A stretch of 64,000 bases of DNA. Source: Fasciolopsis buskii (lineage: Eukaryota > Platyhelminthes > Trematoda > Plagiorchiida > Fasciolidae). The notes under the pieces are model-generated. The model did not search any database. It saw only the letters and a program-made list of their open reading frames with translations, and was not told the origin of the DNA. Positions within the stretch are counted from its first letter, which is position 1. Every line of letters begins with the position of its first letter. The stretch is from positions 12,397 through 76,396 of the forward strand of contig LUCM01006813.1 in the NCBI GenBank assembly GCA_008360955.1. Reading direction: 5' to 3'. The position numbers were made by a program, and so were the translations under genes. This document shows, piece by piece, positions 26,621 through 36,130 of the stretch.

Positions 26621-27301
26621 GATTTACTTGATGTCGCTGCCGCTACAATATATTAAGTCGGAGTCAGCATGTGACTATGGCTTTGTAGCTGACGTCACTG
26701 GTGCGAGTCAGTTGAGGTCTACTTTTGACACGGCCCGGTGCTTAGCCGCAGGCTCCACGTCGTCACTAGAATCACTACAGTCGATTCCGTTTGCTGAACG
26801 GGATACACAGTTGAATAGTGGAACTTGCACTCAAAGTTTACCCTCACGGCCCATGCGAAGGGTGACATCCCAGAATGGGAGTTGCAATACCTCCTCCAAC
26901 ATTTTCGTGTACTTTTGTGCTTACCAATCTGTTACTGTTTGTTAATTACTGGGCCTCGTTATCTTATCACACAATTTGTGCACCGGGATGTCGCAACTTT
27001 TGGCGAAAGGTGGTGAGGGCAGGCCTATCTTCATCAGCTTCGTCAACTTATCCAAGGATATAGCACACAATCGGACTTTGCTGCCGCCTTCCAACCACGA
27101 ATGGTGGACAACAGCAACAGTACGGTCTACGCCGAACGAATTGACAACGAACATTTAAAAAAGATTGGAAAAGTGGTGAATACCAATGTAAATAGTGAAA
27201 TCCTGGAGATTTAATGGACTCATTGGGGGCACTAAAAGAAAACTCTAGTAACATACGGAAATACTATCGCATTACGTTTACAGATGGTTTATAGAGAAAA
27301 A

Positions 27302-27357
27302 GACAATAGCACACGCCACGTGTGGATGACTGGGTAGAATACCCAGTCATTATTGTC
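27302..27357. other. Perfect three-way-junction (T-shaped) foldback
   Basis: Fifty-six bases fold without mismatch into three stems. Stem A pairs 27302-27308 (gacaata) with 27351-27357 (tattgtc). Stem B pairs 27310-27315 (cacacg) with 27319-27324 (cgtgtg) across a 3-base loop (cca). Stem C pairs 27326-27336 (atgactgggta) with 27340-27350 (tacccagtcat) across a 3-base loop (gaa). Only eight bases are unpaired. The layout (two small-loop arms inside an outer stem) recalls T-shaped terminal hairpins of some single-strand-replicating DNAs, or a structured RNA. No function can be assigned. Confidence 0.85.
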
Positions 27358-28655
27358 CGGCGTCTATGTTCCCTTGCACTGTATTTCCTAAAAATGAAAG
27401 TTTTTAATGCCGGCACAACGGAAAATGCGTAAATCCTAAGATGGTTCGGAAAATTATCCCTCCGTTTGAAGAAGAGGACCCATACTGTGTCCGCGATGCG
27501 ATGCATTAAGCAAAGACGGTCGTTTACTAGTGCTCCATCATTCGGACTACGGTAGGTGTAAACCGTCTCGTCAAATACAGCTTTTCGTTCCGACCGCTGT
27601 AAATTTGGTACCGTGGGTGCATGAGTGTCATCAGAAACGGAGTGAAGAGTACATCCTAGGTTCTGATGTACATTCTATTTGAAGCCGGAAACCCTGTTTG
27701 TCTAGGCGTACTTAGACGTCGCAGTTTGTTTGATGACCTACATAAACGATTCTTTCGGAAAGATGGAATATGAATCGAATGGTTCAAATTGACGAATGTT
27801 AGGTGGCAAGTGTAGCGTGAGCATATACAGAAGGTCACCTCATATTCTCCATAAAATGCTATGTAATTGCAGACAAAGTTACATGCATTACTCTCAATGA
27901 AGTGCATATAGTAATGGCACCAGTTAGCACTGTCCATCTTGTACGTAAAAATGCAGAAATGCAGGATGTTTGAGTGCAAATCTCCCGGCAGAACCCTTAG
28001 CAAGGCTATGTTACCAAGGTACAGTAGAATTTGACTGAGTTCGGTCGATTTCCATAAATATGTCTCCGTGTAAGACCAACACAAGCGCTGGAAGTCTCAC
28101 GAGACGTGGTCCCTTAAAGCGACCAGCCGATCATTTATAAACCTAATATGGCTCAACCCAACTGGAGCGACGTTTGCTTTCACCCGCGGTCTTCCAGATA
28201 GTAATCAGCCAAAATAATCGGAAGGCATGTAATTTATTAGGAACAGTTTGATCATGTCGATGTTAATTTTTGGAACGTAGAAACATCGGTATGGTGTTAT
28301 TCCTGTCGGAGATTTCGAAAACCATCGTCTGTTCGAAGGCGACCACTGTTGGTAGGGAACAACAGCGTGTCTCTGCGATACGCCGGTTTGGGTACGATGG
28401 AAGCAGATTTCATACCCATTGTGTAGCTTAACCTGCTTGGTGAAACTTATAACAGGTGCGTATGCGACTACACTTTGCAAAGCCTTGTTCAAATGCTGGC
28501 CGCACTTTAATACTGTGCTTCGGTGGTTCCACAAGGTAGCATGTAATCATCGAGATATTGACTCACTCTTATGGGTCTACAATTACCCAACGACGAACAC
28601 TCTAGACTTGGGCTTCATAATGCATACCAATAGTGGCCACAATTGATGGGACGAA

Positions 28656-28958
28656 TTAAGGAAAGGTGAAAGTCCATCTACGTGTAACTGCACCTGCATC
28701 ATCAAGGTCCGGGAAATTAGCTAACACCCGTTGCATGCTTTCCTCCAAGCCAAAGTGCGCAAACTTTCCTCCTTCTGCCTTCTGTACTCTTGTGTGCCGA
28801 GGTATTCTCAGCAGCGTTCGGGGATCTTTTGGAGAATCTACCTTCAATTTTTGCATACCACGCAGTAGCACAGCAACTACATGCATGTTCATACCCGAAT
28901 AGAAGACTGTTCTTCTGGCCACGCAGTGGAATGTCACAGGCTCTTCCTTTGTCACCAT
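28656..28958 (-). pseudogene. Transposase-like N-terminal fragment
   Basis: A 100-codon frame contains 'KDPRTLLRIPRHTRVQ', then 'GGKFAHFGLEESMQRVL'. This matches the pattern DARTLLxTPRxxxxxxxxGGxFxHFGLxxxI seen near the N-terminus of a family of uncharacterised, probably transposon-encoded proteins in insects, cnidarians and flatworms. In that family the segment precedes a long transposase-like domain. Here the frame stops at 28656. The - strand frames further on (28534-28205, 28084-27656) have at most an isolated 'KINID' resembling the next block. It is therefore a decayed 5' coding fragment. The family name and the downstream correspondence are uncertain. Confidence 0.5.
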
Positions 28959-28959
28959 C

Positions 28960-30770
28960 TACGTCTTTGGCTCATCATTTGAAACACATTACAATCAGCA
29001 GATTGTAACGGGCAACTCATCCACTATTTTTTATGCATCTGTTTATTGCGGACAATAAGTTAGCTCTATTTTTCGTCAGAATAGGCGCCGGAGATGGACA
29101 GTTCCCGTGTCTTACTACGTAAGAAGGGCATATGTAATCATAGCAAAAGTACTGCTAGTTCAAGTCCTGTTCATTCTGCTCTGCAGCTGTCATTGTAAAT
29201 GGTTCTATTACCGTATTCTACACTCTTTCATCGAAATCACTTGAAGAACATGCCATATCATGTATTCGAAGCAGTTCGGAGGAAAATGTACGACGATCTT
29301 TTATGCAATGCTTATGCTTAGCTGCTCGCGAAAATCGGCGAATCTTCTCACCGAAATCCACTATGAATTCTAAAAATACTTTAAAAATTTAGTCAGCACA
29401 GTTTGTAATTTAGTGGTATTTAGAATAAGTACTTATGTCTACATGCAATGTTCGCCAAACAGGATGAATGAAGTAAAAATGTACAATAACGAGTTTGCCA
29501 TATTCAGCTCTTGATGAACTAATGAAAGCCTTAATACACATCGAAATAATGCATGCATAGTACGTACCGGGGACAGTAGCATGAATAATCCCCGAAGGCC
29601 CAGTAAAGCAGTTTGAATGTATTTAAACAACGGCTCAATGAAACTCACTGATTCCAGTCGCCATAAGTGCGGGAATTGAAAGGCACTTCAAAAATTTTGA
29701 GATAGAGTAGCCGATGAATAATTACGGATCGTTAGACCGCGACGAAGAACCGCAATACTCATGAAATGCTAATATTAGTGAATTCGCTTCGAAAGTCCTA
29801 CTAGCTACAAGTACTCGTAAAACAAAACATTTTAGTCATTTATAGACATTAAATGAAGTACCGAAAAGTCGATATAGGTTAAGAGAGCGTTAAACAAAAC
29901 CCCCGAGTATTCCCTTTGGAGACGTTCAGTGTCCTTCTGAGTATCCCCCTGTGCCGCTTGGATGGCTGCGGCTATAGCAATAGATGTATATATATGTTTA
30001 TATGTGAGATCACTAAAAAAAATGCACGAGATTTTTACGGCGGCTAACATTTCAGTCACTGCAGAATCACCTGCGAGTGAGTTGATACCTGAAAAGTTTT
30101 GATCCCTGATCCAGACACTACTTAAACTTGTGGTATATGTTTATATACATATATATATATATATTGAATTAGTAATTCGTATCTGGATTAATGAACAAAA
30201 TTTGCTCGGGAGAACACGACCGGTTTCGCGGTTGTTGTCGCTATTCAGGTATGCGTACCCGGTACTCTCTTGTCCAAACATCCGTATGTATATGTAGATA
30301 TAGATATAGATATTCACAAACATAGCCTTACTCTGGCATCGCTTAATCTTTCGCCCAATTTGCGTTATTTTTATCTAGTACAGTCCATTCAACGATCGTC
30401 CGTACACACTAAGGACAGTGATCACAGTGGTTATATTGTGAGCTTGAACAAATACTTTTCAATTCGTACTATCTACATGAAACCCTTACTCAGTTGAAGT
30501 AAAATTATTGTCTTTCGTGTAACCAATTTTAGCCGGCAGAACACTGATACTTTATATTCATTGCTCTTCAGCTTTACTACAATTCTTTACTTTTCTCTGG
30601 GCCCGATGAATAAAATAATTAATAATGTGTGCTCATGTTTTCATTAATTTTGTTGCCGCTCAAACATTTTGATAGCGATGATTAACAATGTGATAATACG
30701 TAGTTGCTTAAAGGAACCTTAAGGAAACTAAAGCTGATGTATAAAAAAGTTTCATGCCTAAGTTTACCCA
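28960..30770. other. No supportable gene; AT microsatellites
   Basis: Only short ORFs. Simple repeats: an AT run at about 30143-30164 and a GATATA-type run at about 30296-30312. The two lie ~130 bases apart. No coding motif is seen. Confidence 0.5.
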
Positions 30771-30771
30771 G

Positions 30772-30890
30772 GGGATATCCAGAAAGATTCTGGAATGTCT
30801 CTAGTTACTGCTTGAGAATCTATCTGAATTTTTCGAATGAAGAATTAGGCAAAGTAATACTAAAAAGGCACTCTTTCTCGTTAATTGGTT
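30772..30890 (+). CDS. CUB-like exon candidate (partial)
   Basis: After a plausible acceptor (a pyrimidine-containing stretch ending 'tttacccag') the frame reads 'GYPERFWNVSSYCLRIYLNF', then 'SNEELGKVILKRHSFSLIG'. The order GYP, aromatic, Asn, Cys, hydrophobic-x-Ile and an alternating hydrophobic strand fits the first half of a CUB domain (SPGYPxxYxNxxxCxWxI...). CUB domains are extracellular binding modules of secreted or membrane proteins. The usual Trp after the Cys is replaced by Leu. The second half and the other cysteines are not found. It may be a real exon, a pseudogene piece, or chance. A similar string occurs at 36050-35942 on the other strand. Confidence 0.3.
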
Positions 30891-31005
30891 AAAGCCTCCT
30901 AAGACCCATTAAAGATAAATGATGTTAACGGAACTTACACAGGGCGTTTATATTCTACCTCTTAATTCAGAAGAGAATGAATTTCATGCAGACATTTATT
31001 GATCG

Positions 31006-31182
31006 GTAGCATAGCGTGGCCAAAACAGTTATTGACTTGTAGACATGAACGCACTTTGTTCAACACCCATCTGTTCTAGGCTATCATTCCAGCTTCTTTC
31101 GTTTGTAAATCGGTCCTGAGAACGGTTATTCGCGATGACCGAAACGTCGACAAGTCAACAACTATTTCGACCACGCTGTTAC
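31006..31182 (+). mobile_element. PLE-type terminal segment with hammerhead-like core
   Basis: Outer arms 31006-31040 and 31150-31182 are imperfect inverted repeats (gtagcatagcgtggcc... against ...gaccacgctgttac). Between them, 31116-31148 reads CTGAGAA, a short stem CGGT...ACCG, and then GAAACGTC. This follows the hammerhead ribozyme layout (CUGANGA - stem II - GAAAC - GUC) known from the terminal pseudo-LTRs of Penelope-like elements, but lacks one base of the CUGANGA core, so self-cleavage is unlikely. The + strand ORF 190 bases downstream could be the start of the element's protein. This is an inference from layout. Confidence 0.45.
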
Positions 31183-31370
31183 TCATGAATATAGTCTACA
31201 TAAAAACAGTTCATATGGTGCATCGTTGTTCCGCTACATGGTGAATCGAACTCGGTCCTGAAGATGAATTTCAATTCACATATTTGATAAGAAAATAGTT
31301 TCCGCTGGATGTACAGTTAGCTCTTACCAAACAAAATAAAGAAAGTTGTAACTTAGACTAACGATGGGCA

Positions 31371-31673
31371 GTGCTAAGTGTCACTGAAGGGAAACTACAC
31401 TCACTTTTCCCAATTATCAACAGTTCCTTATCTCACATGTGGCCTGCACGGGGCATCGTGCCGGAAAAGGTCAGATGTTCGAACTGTAGAATTCCTTACA
31501 AATTGTATCACGGATTTCCCAACCGTCCTACCCAATTAACAAAACTATTCCAAGACATTAAAAAATGGAGTAGAACAGTCAGAATAAAAATGAAATTCTT
31601 ATATTTTTACGATCCAAGGTCAAAAATCCATATCCCAATGCAAGTAGTAGTAAGAAAAGGAAGGAATAAATGA
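31371..31673 (+). pseudogene. Possible PLE N-terminal coding fragment
   Basis: A 100-codon frame ends with 'LTKLFQDIKKWSRTVRIKMK', followed by an aromatic run and 'DPRSKIHIPM'. PLE proteins often have, before the reverse transcriptase, a segment with '.D(I/V)..W.R.(L/I)R(L/I)(K/R)..F' and a later 'P'-rich entry; the match is loose. The location just after the hammerhead-like segment in the same orientation supports this reading. It stops at 31671-31673 with no RT motif following, so at best it is a truncated copy. Confidence rests on context more than on sequence. Confidence 0.3.
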
Positions 31674-31679
31674 TATATA

Positions 31680-33081
31680 ATTAGTCAGCATATTTCCAAA
31701 GACAGTTTGATTTCATTCCAGTGTTGCGTTTTCAAAACAGCAGAAGTGATTTCTACTCCTAACCTGTTCAATCGCCTTTCTATATATTAGTTGTAAAACT
31801 TAAAAATAGCACGCAAAGCACCTTATTTACCTAACCGTTCAGGCCAGAAGCCAAAGTGGCCAAAGGCAAATTCGCTATGTACTCCAGTATTTTAAATATT
31901 ACAACTTCAATCCTCTGTAAGGAATATATCGTTGGGTCGCAGAAATAAGTCAGATCCAATAAAATCACGAAGCCCATGATGTTTATTAAAAAGAGTGCAT
32001 AGTAGTAATAAAGGCAAACTAAAAAGCAGTCACCCGTCATTGACTAGTAACAATATAATTGTTCACTTGGAGTATGCCCTGGGATCGTGATGCTCAGTGC
32101 GGGAATTGATTTAGCCGTGGAATAAAAAGCACAAAACCAGCATGAACCGAGGCTCAGTCAGTGCTGATTTGCTACAAATTGCAAAACCATCTCAGCTAAT
32201 CTTGATAGTGTGAATAAACTAACGAAAGTTAAATTTCCTAGCCTACTTTTACTGTAATGTAAGCTTCAGAAGGGAACATTTTGCGAACTATTTGGCAAAC
32301 TTTTGGGGTGTCTGTGATGGAATACAGGAAATAATGAACGGCGTCGTCATTTCTTTGAAATGTGTTAGCCTAGGAGAATTAAAAAAACACTTTTCGGTCA
32401 AAAAACGTCCCCTCGGGTACAAAATTTACTCCGCGATTTTCGCCGAAGTTTTTCACCTCATCGTTTCTAATCTGCAGAAACAGGACACTCAAATTTAACT
32501 AGTGTACCCTAAAAGGATTCGAAACAGACTACGTTCTTGAAGCTTTCATAAGAGTACGAGCCGCCTCAACAAACGTTTATGGTGCTTAAATGAAAAATAA
32601 GCCGGAGGGACTATGGTCCTTCGGTACTTGGCGGTTTTCTATACCAGTAACGTCATGGGTCCATTCCTATTTTCTGTGGTGCGAAGTCGAATGCTTATTA
32701 CTTACTGAGAACGTTTCATGCCCTGTTTATGATAACAGATTATCGTCACTTACCTATATACCTGTACCTTTGTTGTTTTGTTTACTGCTTCATTCCTTTT
32801 CCGTTGATACTTCAAGTGGTGGATTACTCCGTGTTTTCAAGACATCTTGGACTAACCTAACTGGCTTGTTGCTCCCTGTGCGTTTTTGTGAATGCCGCGC
32901 ACGTACTTATGAGTAGTTAAATCTGACTGCTAAAAATACTCACGAAACCAGATGACATCCAGATCGTCAGTCAGTGGCATTTAGACTGAAAGCATTCCAA
33001 AAACAAATTTCGGAAGGAAAGCTTAGATTTGAGTGCCACTTTGTAGAGACATTCCTCTAAACCGGTAACGCGAAACAAGGT
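31680..33081. other. No supportable gene
   Basis: Short ORFs, including 108 codons at 32590 on the + strand that are Cys- and Leu-rich but match nothing I recognise. Confidence 0.5.
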
Positions 33082-33554
33082 TGTTGTCTGCATGCAGACA
33101 GCAGGAAGTTTACGGGCCGTTTCGGCAAATGAACAATATGCTTTCATACATATAACTTGAAGGACCAGTTAGATGCACACTCCCGGCTAGCGCACTTTAA
33201 GTGCATAAGTTTAGTATAAAACTTACTTGTGGCTTACTGAACAAGACGAGCATTGGCTCATTCGGAAGTGAGATGAAGCGCCTACGCCATAGTCCACCAG
33301 CCGAATCCGACCTGGTAGATTGTTGCATTTGTATCACTTTTCTTCGAAGCACGCACCCATCTTTTCCTAAAGAGGAAACACAGGACTTCACCTATACCTC
33401 CTAATCGTTTTTCACATAACCCAGTAAGAAGATAAAAGAGTGAAAGATCGGTTCCTTAGTTGCCCAATCTCAGAAAGTACAGCAGTTCCGCGGTATGGGA
33501 TGCACGAACAACATAGCGGATATAGGAAGATCTATTTTGACAACTGCTGCTTTG
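33082..33554 (-). repeat. 473-bp dispersed repeat, copy 2
   Basis: Inverted counterpart of 21135-21607, same length, four transitions apart (99.2% identity), 11.5 kb away. The 16-bp palindrome is at 33085-33100. The copy ends about 90 bases before the 3' tail of the LINE at 33645-34660. Flanking bases differ from those of copy 1 at both borders, so the unit size is well defined. Confidence 0.9.
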
Positions 33555-33644
33555 GCCTGAAGGTATAAGAATTTGCTTACATCTCGGCCTGAATTCGCTT
33601 ACTCTTTCTGTTTTACGACAGCTTTTGATGGGTGGAATGCGTGA

Positions 33645-34660
33645 GCAGATCATAATCATCGTTTAGCGTTAACACAGCAAGGCAAGCCTCACTGACCATT
33701 GCCTTTTCTCCAGTTAAAAGTTTCTATAAAGAGTGAATATCGAAAAGGAACAGAGAGTGGACTCACACAAGCGGGAGGAGATAAGATGCTGCTGCGGCCA
33801 ACACACGGAACAAAGTCTAACTGTACAAACGCACTCTTTCAATCATTCTGATTCGATAGAAAATGATAACACGATCGTCACTGTTCACGGTTCACTGCCG
33901 TATCCTTAAGTGTCTCCAGCCCGTAGGTGACGAGTCTTTCGAATCCCAACCACGAAGATGTGAGACACCTACTTAACCTAATTTCACTGTGCGTGTTTTC
34001 ACTCCATGTTGCCACGTCATCTGTTGACCTCCACATGGCCTCTTGCGCTCCGTGATAACGCAAAACAGGGCATAATATGGCATGACGAGTGTTCGCCATA
34101 CGCAACACGTGACCCAACCAGCGTAGTCTACTAAGCTTCATGCGCTGAGATAACGGATTCTCAGAATTGGCACAGTACCGGATTTCTGACCTCCACTTTA
34201 CTCACCCGGTCACTCCATCCAGTCCTAGCCATACTACGTAGACGTCGGTGATCAGAAACCTCCAGGAGACGAGCAAATGCGAAACGCATACTGCAAGTCT
34301 CGTACTGAGCGCACTGTAACACGCGACCTTTCAACTTCATTGAAATATCAGGTCGACGCCACAGGTGGTTCAGTCCAGCTTAAGCTGCTCGAGCCTTGAA
34401 TGTACGCGTATTTACTTCCAGTGTCGGGCTACCACCTTTCGACACGCAGCTACCGAGGTAGGTGAAACGGCCCACAATTGTTAGTTCCTATCCACTCAGC
34501 ATCAAGTTTGATGCAACTATCGTCCAGTCCTACAACAGCACTTTGCACTTTGAAGGTGCAAGTCCTACGTCTACTCAGTAGAGCTCTGCCTACACACACA
34601 GGATTATTCAGTTTCGGAATGCAACTTAACAGTGAAAAGTTGTCCATAATGACCACGTCA
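33645..34660 (-). mobile_element. 5'-truncated LINE (copy C): RT C-terminal part and 3' UTR
   Basis: On the - strand, frame 34656-34450 carries 'KVQSAVVGLDDSCIKLDAEW', which aligns with the family block 'KCKVLLQDWxGLxPxLxLxGE' after the YADD box. Frame 34141-33878 begins 'MKLSRLRWLGHVLRMANTRH' and ends 'ETLKDTAVNREQ'. This is the hallmark C-terminal region of endonuclease/RT LINEs abundant in flatworms. The original protein continues past this TGA ('RSCYHFLSN'), so the TGA is a secondary stop, probably from TGG. The 3' UTR runs to a degenerate GAT tail near 33650. It is 5'-truncated at about 34660, with frameshifts between the blocks; an inactive copy. Confidence 0.85.
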
Positions 34661-34689
34661 ATCGTAGACCTAGGAAAAAATATGGGGAC

Positions 34690-34860
34690 TTGTTTGAGGC
34701 CGTAAGGCCAAATCTTAATTGAATTAAAGTCATTTTCTGGGATGAACAGGCGGATAAGATCTTGGTGTTTGGACTTGAAGTTGGCGGGTTCGAATCCTCC
34801 CTCTGCCGGTCAAGGCCCCCACTTTGTAGCCCTTTGTTGGTCGGGGCTCTCTTTATAAAT
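34690..34860 (+). mobile_element. tRNA-derived SINE (copy 1)
   Basis: 34751-34813 contains 'gcggataagatcttgg', 'tgtttggacttgaagttggc' and the perfect B box GGTTCGAATCC (34787-34797), followed by 'tccctctgccggtc'. It aligns over ~60 bases with 51850-51915, so it is a repeated unit rather than a lone tRNA. The D-side resembles a Leu/Ser-type tRNA with a longer variable region. It starts directly at the truncation point of the LINE at 33645-34660. The SINE body and 3' end are not defined. Confidence 0.6.
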
Positions 34861-35940
34861 AGTGATATACAGTTTTGTTTCATTAATAAAGAAAGTAGTT
34901 TAACATCTTTTTTAGCATCCTCTGCGTTAACTTGTGAATATTTTTCCCAGCAACATTTTGATGGCGAATGTTCTTCCAATCAAACCACCAAATATTTATT
35001 AACACAGGCTCAGTTTCTGAACGAAATTGACGGTGATTTGCACCTGCGATTCCAACTGTGACATCTCGCGACACAACAGTTTCTAACAGACGGGGATCGC
35101 ATTTTCACAGACAACAACGCGAAAATGGAATTGTACATTGATCGGATTAAGGAATTTAATTTATAAAAAGTCGAAAATCGGGTTACATCATATTACACAA
35201 TTCTGACACACCTATATGACAACATAGTGATGCAAGGTATCAGTTTAGTTTCTTCTGCAGGCTAGACATCAACTTCAAATTGATAATTGTAACCAGAGAT
35301 GGACTGTGTTTGCAACTCTTATCAGACAAATCTGTAGAGTAGAAGAATCCTGTGTTCACTTGTGAGTAGGAACTCAGTATCAGATGCACCTGACTTGTTC
35401 GACATTTATACTCTACTTTCCCCCCTCCTTTTCAGCACCGTAAGTTACATATCATTTTTCAGGGTGTTAGTGAAGGCCCCTAGCATGTCATATGCAATCA
35501 ATAGAAAGTGACGTGTCTCACCTGCGCTTCGTTTCATGATATTGTAATGGCATCCATCTTTTTTAGAAAATCGATTATTTTCGGACATCTTTTTCTCCAA
35601 AATCTCCCTTGATGTTTAATATCAATTTTGTGACATTTGCATGGTTGCTTTTGTTTTATCGCGTACGAGGTCTGTATGTTCTTGCTTGTCCTGCCCTTTT
35701 CGAGAGTCACTGCTTTCAAATCTTTCCGACCACTCCACATTTCTCTGCCGTGGTTTGCCTGGCATGTATTACCCTACCGGTGCTATTTGGGCACTACGAT
35801 ACATGCAATACATCGTTCGCATCTCGTCGTTGAGTTGAATCCTCTTAATTATATCTGATGAAGAGCTTTGTCGTTCGCCATATCGGAATCCTATATAAGA
35901 CACAATCGAGGTTGCATTCGGGAAGTCTTTTGAAATGTTC
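34861..35940. other. No supportable gene
   Basis: Overlapping short ORFs only; nothing recognised. Confidence 0.5.
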
Positions 35941-35941
35941 A

Positions 35942-36050
35942 CTTTGTTATTATTGGAACTATGTCACTTCGGAAGTTTAGATAAATTCTCAATGACCTCT
36001 TCCCAAAGTTGTAAAGAAGTGGTCGGAATGGATATCTCGTTATTTTGACC
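35942..36050 (-). CDS. CUB-like exon candidate (partial)
   Basis: On the - strand, a good acceptor (gcagctcttttccag) precedes 'VKITRYPFRPLLYNFGKRSL', then 'RIYLNFRSDIVPIITK' and a stop. It shares the order YP...Y-N...LRIYLNF with the + strand candidate at 30772-30890, including the identical 7-residue string LRIYLNF. That resembles the first strands of a CUB domain. The expected Cys is absent, and the frame stops straight after. Either a pseudogene exon or a repeated coding fragment. Confidence 0.28.
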
Positions 36051-36130
36051 CTGGAAAAGAGCTGCGCAGATGTAGATGATGATACGCCAAACATCAGATT
36101 TAAGTAAAACTTAGGATAGGATGCTAACAA

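Noticed and set aside
27017..27215. Open frame of 65 codons with protein-like wording just before the T-shaped foldback
   Set aside because: No internal ATG until late, no family recognised; length is within what random sequence gives.
34787..34797. Functional tRNA gene at the perfect B box (also 51891-51901)
   Set aside because: The acceptor and anticodon stems do not form, and the sequence is repeated with a shared non-tRNA context, so a SINE is the better reading.
35850..35890. CTGATGAAGAG at ~35857 as a hammerhead core
   Set aside because: No GAAA follows after a stem; only half of the core is present.
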